From: an uncultured Oscillospiraceae bacterium
GTDB taxonomy: Bacteria; Bacillota; Clostridia; Oscillospirales; Oscillospiraceae
DNA length: 26,179 nucleotides
Assembly (NCBI GenBank): GCA_910584835.1
Contig: CAJUEG010000036.1
Coordinates: forward strand, 1-26,179
Reading direction: 5' to 3'
Part shown: in pieces, positions 1 through 7,408 of the stretch
How positions within the stretch are numbered: position 1 is the stretch's first letter
How the letters are laid out: each line of letters begins with the position of its first letter
Notes under the pieces: model-generated
What the model saw: only the letters and a program-made list of their open reading frames with translations
The model's database searches: none
What the model was told of the DNA's origin: nothing
Position numbers and translations under genes: made by a program

Positions 1-2131
1 AAATCGTTGGCAGTTCTATTCAAGGCTATCATATTGAAGCCGCAAAAATCAAGAACGGGCCATTTGCTGACAGTGACCATTACGGCGTCCTCTTGGGTAA
101 AAATTCCAGAGATATGTACGTCACCTGGGAATTTCATCTGAGGGAGGATGGGTCGGTGTCGGCCTACTGGGGGCACTACATACAAGACCGTGAGGAGGCC
201 CTGCGGGATTTTAAGACCCGAGGCGTGGAGACTCCACAGAAATTCCATGTGACGGTTACAGAGATATTCCAACTCACCATTGCGATAGAAGCCGACAGCA
301 AGGAAAAGGCCGAGCAGGTCGTATCTGCCGATTGGAGAAAGGGGGAGTTTGCCCTTGGCCCGGAGTGCTTTGCCGGTGTGGAGTTTGAGGCTGTCCCCGT
401 GGATGGACAGCGGCAACAAGGGGAAATGAATTGCTTGACTTAAATAGTGCAATGTGATAAAATGGAACAAAAAGAAGTAAATGGGGACTGTTCCATGGAT
501 ATCTATGATATTAGAAATGCACTTAATTCCGGTAGGACAATCTACGATTTGCCTCTCCGAGTAACCTATTACGCCCGGGTATCCACGGACAAAGACGAGC
601 AGCTTCATTCTCTCTCTGCCCAGGTGCGATATTACACCGAGTTCATCCAGAAGTGCCCGGATTGGACTTTCGTGGAAGGTTACATAGACGAAGGAATCAG
701 CGGGACAAGCGTTGGCAAGCGTGAAAACTTCCTTCGGATGATTGACGATGCCAGGAGCGGGCGCTTTGACTTCATCGTGACCAAGGAGATTTCCCGGTTT
801 TCCAGGAACACGCTAGACAGTATCCAATATACCCAAGAACTTTTGAGGTGCGGAGTAGGAGTACTGTTCCAGTCCGATAACATCAACACCCTGATGCCGG
901 ACGCTGAGCTTCGCTTAACCATCATGTCCAGTATTGCCCAGGATGAAGTGAGAAAGATTTCCGAACGTGTAAAATTTGGCTTCAAAAGGGCCATTGAACA
1001 TGGCGTAGTGCTGGGCAACAACAGAATCTGGGGCTATGAAAAGCAGAATGGAAAACTTGTCATCAAAGAGGACGAAGCCAAGATTGTCCGCATAATCTTC
1101 GACCTCTATGCCAACCAGCACATGGGCATCCGCACTATCGCTGCCCAGCTTACCAGCATGGGATATGAGAACTCTAAGGGAAACCCCTTCTCTTTCAGCA
1201 CCATCCGGGGTATCCTGAGCAATCCCAAGTACAAGGGTTATTACTGCGGGGGAAAGAGCTGCAAGTACGACTACAAGCTCAGCGACAGAAAGTATTTTTC
1301 CCAGGAAGAATGGGTCATGTATAAGGATGAGGAGAATGTACCCCCTATCGTGTCTGAGGAGCTTTGGGACAAAGCTAACCTGATTTTGAGCAAACGGTCT
1401 GCCAAGCAGAGCGCCGAGGACAAGACCGGATATCAGAACCGTTACCCCTATAGCGGTAAAATCATCTGTGGTATCCATAAGCTGCCCTACTACCGCTCTT
1501 TATACCGCTATAAAAGCGGTAATAAGGAAATTTGGCAATGCCAGGAGTACAGCAGGAAAGGGAAGGGGGGCTGTACCTCTCCCGTTCTCTACACCACAGA
1601 ACTGGACGATATCATGAGGCAGGTTCTAAACGAGCTGTCCATCCATAAAGCCGAGATTATCCATGAGCTGGTGCAGCTCTATACCACCCTGGGCAGCGGA
1701 GCCAAGACCGAGGAAGATATTGCCCATTGCAAGGTTAAAATTGAGGACATTCTTCGCAGGAAGGACAAGCTCCTGGACCTCAGCATAGGTGGCCGGATTA
1801 CCGATGATGAATTCAGCCTGAGAAACGACAGGTTCAATGAGGAAATCGCCACGCTCCAAGGCAGGCTCCAGGAGCTGGAGGCCGAAAAGCTCAAAAACCA
1901 GGACATGATGCAGTCCATAGAAACGCTTCGCCAAGCCATCACTGAGGAGCTGGATTTTTCTAATGGTTTTTCCGTGGGTGTGATGGACGCCCTGCTGGAC
2001 CACATCGAGGTGAAGGGGACTGAGGATAAGAACAGGGTGGAGGTTCAAGTATACTTGAAAGCGGTGAATGAAACAGTCGATTTTACTATAAGTCGGGCAC
2101 GAAATAAAACTTCTGTATGTACCAGACAATA
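1..2131 (+). mobile_element. right-hand end of an integrative element (ICE/IME type) inserted in spoIVA
   Basis: The stretch contains a DpnD/PcfM-like accessory gene and a large serine recombinase, cargo and integrase typical of integrative conjugative or mobilizable elements of gut Firmicutes. Its base composition is visibly lower in GC than the chromosome that follows. It stops abruptly where the reading frame of the host gene spoIVA begins, immediately after (and overlapping) the recombinase stop codon. A large serine recombinase gene at the very end of the element is the usual arrangement. The left end lies outside the window, so size, conjugation genes and cargo are unknown. The exact boundary (about 2117-2135) is inferred from where SpoIVA similarity starts. 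Confidence 0.8.
3..443 (+). CDS. DpnD/PcfM-like accessory protein of the mobile element (5' end outside window)
   Basis: The frame is open from the window edge, so the start codon lies upstream; a TTG at 93 is internal rather than a likely start. The last ~55 residues (KFHVTVTEIFQLTIAIEADS, then a KAEQVV...W..GEF...FAGVEF pattern) look like the DpnD/PcfM C-terminal domain, a small alpha/beta module common in conjugative elements of Firmicutes. Its biochemical role is not established. The N-terminal part (around YVTWEFHLREDGSVSAYWGH) seems to be a second small domain, also typical of element-encoded accessory proteins, which I cannot name. It ends 51 bases before the recombinase start and reads in the same direction, so the two may be co-transcribed. 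The family call comes from sequence pattern only. Confidence 0.6.
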   Translation: MVGSSIQGYHIEAAKIKNGPFADSDHYGVLLGKNSRDMYVTWEFHLREDGSVSAYWGHYIQDREEALRDFKTRGVETPQKFHVTVTEIFQLTIAIEADSKEKAEQVVSADWRKGEFALGPECFAGVEFEAVPVDGQRQQGEMNCLT

Positions 2132-2138
2132 CATATGA
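495..2138 (+). CDS. large serine recombinase (site-specific integrase/excisionase)
   Basis: A 547-residue protein that would integrate and excise the element. Domains in order: resolvase catalytic domain (about 20-165) with the nucleophilic serine in YYARVSTD and the conserved IDEGISGT and EISRFSRN motifs; recombinase DNA-binding domain (about 180-300, with IWGYEK and FSFSTIRGILSNPKYKGYY); zinc-ribbon-like segment with cysteines in IICGIH and GKGGCTSP (about 330-375); and a Glu/Lys-rich coiled coil (about 390-495) before the tail. I chose ATG 495 over GTG 447 and ATG 462 because GGGG lies 8 bases upstream and related proteins start MDIYDIR. The stop codon TGA (2136-2138) lies across the junction with spoIVA. 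GC content is lower than in the flanking host genes, consistent with transfer. Confidence 0.95.
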   Translation: MDIYDIRNALNSGRTIYDLPLRVTYYARVSTDKDEQLHSLSAQVRYYTEFIQKCPDWTFVEGYIDEGISGTSVGKRENFLRMIDDARSGRFDFIVTKEISRFSRNTLDSIQYTQELLRCGVGVLFQSDNINTLMPDAELRLTIMSSIAQDEVRKISERVKFGFKRAIEHGVVLGNNRIWGYEKQNGKLVIKEDEAKIVRIIFDLYANQHMGIRTIAAQLTSMGYENSKGNPFSFSTIRGILSNPKYKGYYCGGKSCKYDYKLSDRKYFSQEEWVMYKDEENVPPIVSEELWDKANLILSKRSAKQSAEDKTGYQNRYPYSGKIICGIHKLPYYRSLYRYKSGNKEIWQCQEYSRKGKGGCTSPVLYTTELDDIMRQVLNELSIHKAEIIHELVQLYTTLGSGAKTEEDIAHCKVKIEDILRRKDKLLDLSIGGRITDDEFSLRNDRFNEEIATLQGRLQELEAEKLKNQDMMQSIETLRQAITEELDFSNGFSVGVMDALLDHIEVKGTEDKNRVEVQVYLKAVNETVDFTISRARNKTSVCTRQYI

Positions 2139-2140
2139 TG
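2108..2140. other. spoIVA: probable attachment-site junction (attR) between element and spoIVA
   Basis: Two reading frames cross here. The recombinase frame ends at TGA 2136-2138, while the SpoIVA frame becomes recognisable at about 2126 (codons for TIHMMRADI). The crossover core recognised by the recombinase should therefore lie within or just before this interval. The core dinucleotide and any short duplication cannot be fixed because the opposite junction is outside the window. No inverted-repeat transposon end is visible, which fits serine-recombinase integration. Confidence 0.55.
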
Positions 2141-2410
2141 CGGGCGGATATTCGGGCGGAGGTGTCCCCCATCATGGGCACCGAGAAGCAGTCTGAGGAG
2201 ATGGTGGACTACCTGCTGCGGCAGTTCGAGGGGGACACCGGGAAGATCTGGGACTCCAACATCTTTGGCCGCTCCTTCCACGAGCTGGTGGGGGAGGACC
2301 TGAACGGCAAGCTGAAGCGGATGCCGGAGGAGGCCAGGGAGAAGCTGCGGGAAACCCTCCAGCGGATCATCAACGAGGGGTCCGGCGGGCTGATCTGCAT
2401 CATTTTGTGA
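2126..2410 (+). pseudogene. spoIVA: spoIVA 3' fragment, interrupted by the integrative element
   Basis: About 94 codons encode the C-terminus of stage IV sporulation protein A, the ATPase that polymerises on the forespore and is the base of the spore coat in the mother cell. Recognisable blocks are TIHMMRADI, GTEKQSEEMVDYLLRQFEGD, KIWDSNIFGRS, HELVG and the invariant C-terminal tail INEGSGGLICIIL. Full SpoIVA is about 490 residues, so roughly 80% of it (N-terminal GTPase-like domain and middle domain) is missing here. The frame is intact with no stops, suggesting a recent insertion or one that is periodically excised. An ATG at 2117 could open the frame but has no ribosome site. A strong terminator follows 3 bases after the stop. 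Confidence 0.88.
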
Positions 2411-2413
2411 GCA

Positions 2414-2446
2414 AGAGCGTCCGGCAGTTTTGCCGGACGCTCTTTT
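2414..2446 (+). terminator. rho-independent terminator after spoIVA
   Basis: A perfect 13-bp stem (AGAGCGTCCGGCA paired with its complement) with a GTTT loop is followed by TTTT. It ends the spoIVA transcript. The stop codon of the convergent regulator gene lies in its T-tract; the A-tract on the other side is short, so its action on the minus strand is less certain. Confidence 0.93.
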
Positions 2447-3053
2447 ACGCCTCAAAGGCCAGCGCCTCCAGCCCCGTCCGGTTCAGCACTGTGACGGCGC
2501 GGTAGCCCAGGGCCAGCAGGCCCTGGCCGGACAGCTCCCCCAGCACCCGGCTCACCGTCACCCTGGACAGGCCCACCGCCTGACCGATGCCCTCGTGGGT
2601 GGCCCGGAGGGAGCCGTCCTCCCCCGGGGGCTGGGCCAGCAGCCACCGGGCCACCCGCTGGCGGGCGGGCAGGGAGAACGACTCCACGTGGCCGGACAGC
2701 GTCCGCACCGTCCTGGCCAGGTGCTGGAGCATGGGCAGGGCCAGCTCCGGGTGGCGCTGAAAGGCGGCGTCCAGCTCAGTCCGGCCAATGGCCAGGATCT
2801 GACAGTCCTCCAGCGCCATGGCGGAGGTCACCCGGGGGCAGCCGTCAAAAAAGGACGCCTCCCCCATCAGGTCGCCGGCGCGGTGAACGGCCAGCACCCG
2901 TTCCTCCCCGCCGCCGGTGCTGATGAAGCTGCGCACCGAGCCGGAGACCAGGTAGTAAAAGCGGTCGGGGCGGGCGCCCTGAAGGTAGATCATCTGCCCC
3001 GCCCGGTAGCGCCGGGGGGGGCGGCCCTCGGCCAGAAGGTTCCAGTCTGCCAT
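2445..3053 (-). CDS. Crp/Fnr-family transcriptional regulator
   Basis: A 202-residue protein with an N-terminal cyclic-nucleotide-binding-type beta-roll (about 10-115; FYYLVSGSVRSFISTGG, then AGDLMGEASFFDG) and a C-terminal winged helix (about 145-195; THEGIGQAVGLSRVTVSRVL, the recognition helix being SRVTVSRVLGEL). Such proteins activate or repress from a palindromic site. The effector is unknown: it has Arg-Val-Thr-Ser where CRP has Arg-Ser, and lacks the N-terminal cysteine cluster of Fnr, so an Fe-S sensor is unlikely. ATG 3053 is preferred to ATG 3059 because AGGAGG (3061-3066) is 7 bases from the former and only 1 from the latter. It is divergent from leuC across ~220 bases containing a palindrome, which makes regulation of the leu operon and/or itself plausible. 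Confidence 0.9.
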   Translation of the reverse strand: MADWNLLAEGRPPRRYRAGQMIYLQGARPDRFYYLVSGSVRSFISTGGGEERVLAVHRAGDLMGEASFFDGCPRVTSAMALEDCQILAIGRTELDAAFQRHPELALPMLQHLARTVRTLSGHVESFSLPARQRVARWLLAQPPGEDGSLRATHEGIGQAVGLSRVTVSRVLGELSGQGLLALGYRAVTVLNRTGLEALAFEA

Positions 3054-3156
3054 GTCCATGCCTCCTCACTTTTTCTGAATTGTGCCCCGGCGGGCGGTAA
3101 TCCGGCTGTGAAATCCGGCTTCTCTGCGCGGCGGGAGGAAGAAGCGGGATTAAACC

Positions 3157-3171
3157 GTGATATTGTATCAC
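3157..3171. promoter_or_regulatory. 15-bp palindrome, candidate operator of the divergent Crp-type regulator
   Basis: GTGATAttgTATCAC is a perfect inverted repeat with 6-bp arms and a 3-base centre, between the Crp-family gene and leuC. It resembles a CRP-type half-site (GTGA...TCAC) but with a 7-base instead of 6-base spacer. Read on the minus strand it contains TACAAT, a possible -10 for the regulator itself. It lies about 100 bases upstream of either start codon, where both divergent promoters would be controlled. The assignment to this regulator is inference. Confidence 0.5.
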
Positions 3172-3179
3172 AGTTTACA

Positions 3180-3206
3180 TTGTTTCCCGGCCGGGTTTGG
3201 CATAAT
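3180..3206 (+). promoter_or_regulatory. weak candidate promoter for the leu operon
   Basis: CATAAT (3201-3206, 5 of 6 to TATAAT) is preceded by TTGTTT (3180-3185) with a short 15-base spacer, or by ACATTG with 18 bases. The poor -35 fits an activated promoter, and the palindrome at 3157-3171 would be centred roughly 48 bases upstream of the expected start point. The leader (about 3222-3248) also has a GC hairpin formed by CCCGCCC and GGGGCGGG. Confidence 0.35.
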
Positions 3207-3272
3207 GAGTGCACAATATTTTTCCCGCCCGCCCTTCCGGGGCGGGGAAAGCATGCGAAAGGAGAAAATTTT

Positions 3273-4532
3273 ATGGGCATGACCATGACCCAGAAGATTT
3301 TGGCCCGCGCGGCGGGGCTGGACCGGGTGGAAGCCGGCCAGCTCGTCGAGGGAAAGCTGGACCTTGTGCTGGGCAACGACATCACCACCCCGGTGGCCAT
3401 CACGGAGTTTAAAAAGGCGGGGCTGTCCACGGTGTTTGACAAGGACAGGATCGCCATTGTGCTGGACCACTCCACCCCCTGCAAGGACATCAAGTCCGCC
3501 CAGCTGTGTGCCGCCTGCCGGGAATTTGCCAGGGAGCACGCCATCACCCACTTCTACGACGTGGGCCAGATGGGCATTGAGCACGCCCTGCTGCCGGAGA
3601 AGGGCCTTGCCGCCCCCGGCGAGGTCATCATCGGCGCGGACTCCCACACCTGCACCTACGGGGCGCTGGGGGCCTTCTCCACCGGCGTGGGTTCCACCGA
3701 CATGGCAGCGGGGATGGCCACGGGCCTTGCCTGGTTCAAGGTGCCCTCCGCCATTAAGGTGAATCTCACCGGCAAGCTGGGGCGGTACGTCAGCGGCAAG
3801 GACTTGATCCTCCACCTCATCGGCATGATCGGGGTGGACGGGGCGCTGTACCAGTCCCTGGAGTTTACGGGGGAGGGGGTGGCCTCGCTGGAGATGGACG
3901 ACCGCTTCACCATCTGCAACATGGCCATCGAGGCCGGGGCCAAGAACGGCGTCTTCCCGGTGGACGGCAGGACGCTGGACTACTTAAAGGGCCGGGTAGG
4001 CCGGGACTTCACCGCCTTTGAGGCCGACCCGGACGCGGAATATACAAGAGAGATCACCATCGACCTGTCCGCCCTGCGGCCCACAGTGGCCTTCCCCCAT
4101 CTGCCCTCCAACACCAGGACGGTGGACGAGGCGGCGGGCAGGCCCATCCAGCAGGTGGTCATCGGCTCGTGCACCAACGGGCGGCTGAAGGACCTGCGGG
4201 AGGCCGCCGCGGTGCTCCGGGGCCGCAAGGTGGCGCCCGGGGTGCGCTGCATTGTCATACCCGCCACCCAGCAGATTTACCTGGATGCCATGGCGGAGGG
4301 CCTGGTGGCCGACTTTATCAATGCGGGCGCGGTGGTGTCCACCCCCACCTGCGGGCCCTGCCTGGGGGGGCACATGGGGGTGCTCAGCGACAACGAGTGG
4401 GCCATCTCCACCACCAACCGGAACTTTGTGGGCCGCATGGGCCCCACCAGCTCCATGATTATCCTGGCCAGCCCCGCCGTGGCGGCGGCAAGCGCCGTCA
4501 CCGGCGCGGTCACTGACCCGGCGACGCTTTAA
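3273..4532 (+). CDS. leuC: 3-isopropylmalate dehydratase large subunit
   Basis: A 419-residue aconitase-family enzyme, the usual length for the short LeuC type. With LeuD it isomerises 2-isopropylmalate to 3-isopropylmalate in leucine synthesis. Visible signatures: GNDITTPVAI near the N-terminus, DHSTPCKD, GADSHTCTYGALGAFSTGVG (about 120-140), and the three [4Fe-4S] cysteines, one in VVIGSCTNGR and two in TCGPCLGG. The C-terminus TTNRNFVGRMG is characteristic. The frame is open much further upstream, but ATG 3273 has AAAGGAG 8 bases before it and gives the family's N-terminus. leuD follows after 15 bases. No T-box or other leucine-responsive leader was seen in the short upstream region. Confidence 0.97.
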   Translation: MGMTMTQKILARAAGLDRVEAGQLVEGKLDLVLGNDITTPVAITEFKKAGLSTVFDKDRIAIVLDHSTPCKDIKSAQLCAACREFAREHAITHFYDVGQMGIEHALLPEKGLAAPGEVIIGADSHTCTYGALGAFSTGVGSTDMAAGMATGLAWFKVPSAIKVNLTGKLGRYVSGKDLILHLIGMIGVDGALYQSLEFTGEGVASLEMDDRFTICNMAIEAGAKNGVFPVDGRTLDYLKGRVGRDFTAFEADPDAEYTREITIDLSALRPTVAFPHLPSNTRTVDEAAGRPIQQVVIGSCTNGRLKDLREAAAVLRGRKVAPGVRCIVIPATQQIYLDAMAEGLVADFINAGAVVSTPTCGPCLGGHMGVLSDNEWAISTTNRNFVGRMGPTSSMIILASPAVAAASAVTGAVTDPATL

Positions 4533-4547
4533 GGGAGGGAAAACGAT

Positions 4548-5033
4548 ATGAAAATCTACAAATACGGCGACAACGTGGACACCGACGTCATCATCCCCGC
4601 CCGGTATCTCAACGCCCCGGACGAGAAATCCCTGGCCGCCCACTGCATGGAGGACATCGACGCCGGCTTTGCCTCCACGGTGGAACCGGGCGACATCGTG
4701 GTGGGCGGCGGCAATTTTGGCTGCGGCTCCTCCCGGGAGCACGCCCCCCTGGCCATCAAGGCCTGCGGGGTGAGATGCGTCATCGCAAAGAGCTTCGCCC
4801 GCATCTTCTACCGCAACGCCATCAACATCGGCTTCCCCATCCTGGAGTGCCCGGAGGCGGTGGACGGCATCAGCGCCGGGGACAGCGTCAGCGTGGACTT
4901 TGCCGCCGGCGTCATCGTCAACGAGACCACCGGGGCCAAATTCCAGGCCGCGCCCTTTCCGGCGTTCATCAACGGCATCATTGAGAACGGCGGGCTGCTC
5001 AAGTCGCTGAAGGCCCGGGGCGTGGCAAAATGA
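4548..5033 (+). CDS. leuD: 3-isopropylmalate dehydratase small subunit
   Basis: A 161-residue swivel-domain subunit that completes the isopropylmalate isomerase with LeuC. It begins MKIYKYGDNVDTDVIIPARY and has the invariant substrate-loop motif GGGNFGCGSSREHAP (about 49-63), then SFARIFYRNAINIGFP. The length matches the LeuD type that pairs with short LeuC. GGGAGG precedes the ATG at good spacing. The stop codon overlaps the start of the next gene (ATGA at 5030-5033), indicating translational coupling with the TraX-like gene. Confidence 0.97.
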   Translation: MKIYKYGDNVDTDVIIPARYLNAPDEKSLAAHCMEDIDAGFASTVEPGDIVVGGGNFGCGSSREHAPLAIKACGVRCVIAKSFARIFYRNAINIGFPILECPEAVDGISAGDSVSVDFAAGVIVNETTGAKFQAAPFPAFINGIIENGGLLKSLKARGVAK

Positions 5034-5950
5034 GCGGCGCGCAGGCGGCTCCGGCCCAGGGCGGGCGGGAGGGGCAGACCCTGCGCCGTGGCCTGTCCGC
5101 CAGCGCCATCAAGTGGATCGCCCTGTTTTTCATGACGCTGGACCATATCGCCGCCTTCGGCTTTGAAATTCCCATCGTGGGGCGGTATTACAGCCCCTTG
5201 AGGCTGGCAGGCCGGATCGCCGCGCCCCTGTTCCTCTTCACGCTGGTGCAGGGGCTGCGCCACACCAGGAGCAGGCCGAAATTTCTCCTCCGGCTGTATC
5301 TGGCGGGGATGGGGGCGGGGCTGTTTGTGGCCGTCACCGATCTGCTGTTTGGGGAGATCGTGGGCTATATCACCCCGGGGAACATCATGTTCACCTTTTT
5401 CTATGTGGCGCTGTACGCCTGGGCCATCGAGGGCCTGGTAAAGGCCGTCCGGGAAGGGAACTGGCGGGGGGCGCTGCCGGCGGCTGTGTGCTGCGCGCTG
5501 CCGTTTTTGGCCCAGCCCCTGCGCTTGGCGCTGTGGGAGCTGCCCCGCATGGAGGACGGCCTGGCGGTGGTGCTCCTGGCGCACAACCTCATCGACAGCT
5601 TTCTGCCCACGCTGACAAGCGTGGATTATGGCGGGGGGATGGTTTTCCTCGGCGTGGTGCTCTACTTTGCCGAAACGAAGCGGCGGCAGTGCGGGGTGTT
5701 TGCCGCGTTCTGCCTGGTGTGCGCCGCCGGAGCTGCGGCGGGCCGGTTCTATTATCCCATCCAGGATTTTTCCTCCTTCACGATGACATTTTTTGACCCC
5801 TTCCAGTGCTGGATGGCGCTGGCCCTGCCCTTTATGCTGCTGTACAGCGGACAGCGGGGGAGGGGGCCCAAATGGTTCTTCTATATTTACTATCCCACCC
5901 ACAGGTATGTCATCTCGGTAATCTCGGCGGCGGTGCGGGCGCTGTCCTAA
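5030..5950 (+). CDS. TraX-family integral membrane protein
   Basis: A 306-residue polytopic membrane protein with about eight hydrophobic segments. The start of the TraX domain is clear: AIKWIALFFMTLDHIAAFGF (with the typical DHI), then RLAGRIAAPLFLFTLVQGLR and the C-terminal FFYIYYPTHRYVISVISA. TraX of the F plasmid is needed for N-acetylation of pilin; chromosomal Firmicute homologues have no settled function, though they resemble acyltransferase-like membrane proteins. The ATG overlaps the leuD stop by 4 bases with only a weak ribosome site, so translation is probably coupled. leuB follows after 33 bases, which places this gene inside the leucine operon. Whether it has any link to leucine metabolism is unknown. 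It does not look like part of the mobile element: its GC content matches the host genes. Confidence 0.85.
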   Translation: MSGAQAAPAQGGREGQTLRRGLSASAIKWIALFFMTLDHIAAFGFEIPIVGRYYSPLRLAGRIAAPLFLFTLVQGLRHTRSRPKFLLRLYLAGMGAGLFVAVTDLLFGEIVGYITPGNIMFTFFYVALYAWAIEGLVKAVREGNWRGALPAAVCCALPFLAQPLRLALWELPRMEDGLAVVLLAHNLIDSFLPTLTSVDYGGGMVFLGVVLYFAETKRRQCGVFAAFCLVCAAGAAAGRFYYPIQDFSSFTMTFFDPFQCWMALALPFMLLYSGQRGRGPKWFFYIYYPTHRYVISVISAAVRALS

Positions 5951-5983
5951 GGCCGCAAATCAAAACGGAAAGGTCGGAAACCT

Positions 5984-7060
5984 ATGAATTATAAAATTGC
6001 CCTCATCCGGGGGGACGGCATCGGCCCGGAGATTGTGAACGAGACGGTGAAGGTCATCGGCAAGGTGGGGGAGAAGTTCGGCCACACCTTTGAGTACGTG
6101 GACGTGCTGCTGGGGGGCTGCGCCACCGACGCGGCGGGGGTGAGCTACCCAGAGGGCACGGCGGAGCTGTGCAAGAGCTGCGACGCGGTGCTGCTGGGGG
6201 CGGTGGGCGGCCCCAAATGGGGCAGCGACAGGCCTGCCGAACAGCGGCCGGAGACCGCCCTGCTGGCCATTCGGAAGGACTTGGGGCTGTACGCCAACCT
6301 GCGCCCGGCCGCCCTGCGCCCCGCTTTGGCGGAGGCCTGCCCGCTGAAAAAAGAGACGGCGGAGCGCGGCATCGACCTGCTGATGGTGCGGGAGCTCACC
6401 GGGGGCGTCTACTTTGGCAGGCGGGAGCGCTATCAGACGGAGGACCGGGGGGTGGAGTGCACCGACTTGATGGCCTACTCCGAAAAGGAGATTGAGCGCA
6501 TCGGCCGCCGGGCCTTCGAGATGGCGCGGCTCCGCCGGAAAAAAGTGTCCAGCGTGGACAAGGCCAACGTGCTGGAGACCTCCCGGCTGTGGCGGTCCGT
6601 CATGCACAGGCTGGCAGAGGAATACGCCGACGTGGAATACGAGGACGTGCTGGTGGACAACTGCGCCATGCAGCTGGTGCGGGACCCGGGGCAGTTCGAC
6701 GTGGTGGTGACGGAGAACATGTTCGGGGATATCCTGTCCGACGAGGCGTCCATGATCACAGGGTCCATCGGCCTGCTGCCCTCCGCGTCCATGGGGGACA
6801 CCGACCCGGCGCTGTACGAGCCCATCCACGGCTCCGCACCGGACATCGCGGGCCAGGACAAGGCCAACCCCATCGCAACCATCCTGTCCGCCGCCATGAT
6901 GTTCCGCTATTCCTTCAAGCTGCCCGCCGAGGCGGACGCCATCGAGGCCGCCGTGGACAGGGCGCTGGCGGAGGGCTGGCGTACCGCCGACATCGCCCGG
7001 CCGGGGGAAACGGTGATCGGCACCCAAAAAATGGGGCAGGTCATCCGGGACAGCATCTAA
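5984..7060 (+). CDS. leuB: 3-isopropylmalate dehydrogenase
   Basis: A 358-residue enzyme that oxidises and decarboxylates 3-isopropylmalate to 2-oxoisocaproate with NAD+, the third step of leucine synthesis. Signatures: IALIRGDGIGPEIV at the N-terminus, AVGGPKWG, RKDLGLYANLRPA, LLMVRELTGGVYFG, SSVDKANVLETSRLWR with the catalytic lysine, the metal-binding aspartates in MFGDILSDEASMITGSIGL, and the NAD-binding GSAPDIAGQDKANP. The length is normal. GGAAAGG lies 10 bases before the ATG. It is the last gene of leuC-leuD-traX-leuB and is followed by a strong terminator; leuA is not in the window. Confidence 0.97.
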   Translation: MNYKIALIRGDGIGPEIVNETVKVIGKVGEKFGHTFEYVDVLLGGCATDAAGVSYPEGTAELCKSCDAVLLGAVGGPKWGSDRPAEQRPETALLAIRKDLGLYANLRPAALRPALAEACPLKKETAERGIDLLMVRELTGGVYFGRRERYQTEDRGVECTDLMAYSEKEIERIGRRAFEMARLRRKKVSSVDKANVLETSRLWRSVMHRLAEEYADVEYEDVLVDNCAMQLVRDPGQFDVVVTENMFGDILSDEASMITGSIGLLPSASMGDTDPALYEPIHGSAPDIAGQDKANPIATILSAAMMFRYSFKLPAEADAIEAAVDRALAEGWRTADIARPGETVIGTQKMGQVIRDSI

Positions 7061-7117
7061 AATAACGAAGGGGTCTGAAAAGAGGCCGGCGCGGCCGTGC
7101 CGGTCCTGGGCCTGATG

Positions 7118-7146
7118 AAAAAAGCCTGCCTCCGGCAGGCTTTTTT
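7118..7146. terminator. bidirectional-type rho-independent terminator after leuB
   Basis: GCCTGCC pairs with GGCAGGC across a TCC loop, flanked by six A on the left and six T on the right, extending the stem to 13 pairs. It is strong in the plus direction for the leu operon and symmetrical enough to work in both. Confidence 0.95.
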
Positions 7147-7333
7147 CAAACCGCCGAAAAGGGCACAGGTTTTTCGGGCGGGACAGGCTGCGGACAAGAG
7201 GAAGGCCGTCCGTTCCGGGGACAGGATTTGATCCCGCCAGGGGCAGGAAAAGCATGGGCGTGGGGGGCCGGCGGGCTTTAAACAGCAAAAGGGGGACAGT
7301 TTCGGCACTTTGTACCGAGAGAAGAGGAAACGG

Positions 7334-7362
7334 TTGCTTTTTTTCACAAAATTCGCTATACT
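7334..7362 (+). promoter_or_regulatory. sigma-A promoter for the flavin oxidoreductase gene
   Basis: TTGCTT (7334-7339), a 17-base spacer and TATACT (7357-7362, 5 of 6). It lies about 47 bases upstream of the ATG at 7409, with no other gene between. Confidence 0.6.
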
Positions 7363-7408
7363 TTTCCCATGCCTTATTGTCAATTTTGGGGAAGAAGGGA
7401 GTATTATC

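Larger units (their letters stand above)
7061..7408 (+). other. gene-free spacer with terminator and promoter
   Basis: This ~350-base interval holds the leuB terminator (7118-7146) and a sigma-A-type promoter for the next gene (7334-7362). Between them I see only GC-rich sequence without a supported gene or a recognised RNA motif. Confidence 0.7.

Noticed and set aside
2430..3272. A long N-terminal extension of leuC in the same open frame
   Set aside because: It runs antisense through the Crp-family gene and the intergenic promoter region; a good ribosome site and the family N-terminus place the start at 3273.
3060..3272. T-box or leucine attenuator in front of leuC
   Set aside because: No leader peptide with Leu codons, no T-box core and no terminator/antiterminator pair could be found in about 70 bases of expected leader.
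5960..7288. A 442-codon minus-strand open frame over leuB
   Set aside because: Shadow of leuB with no recognisable protein features; it also crosses the terminator at 7118-7146.
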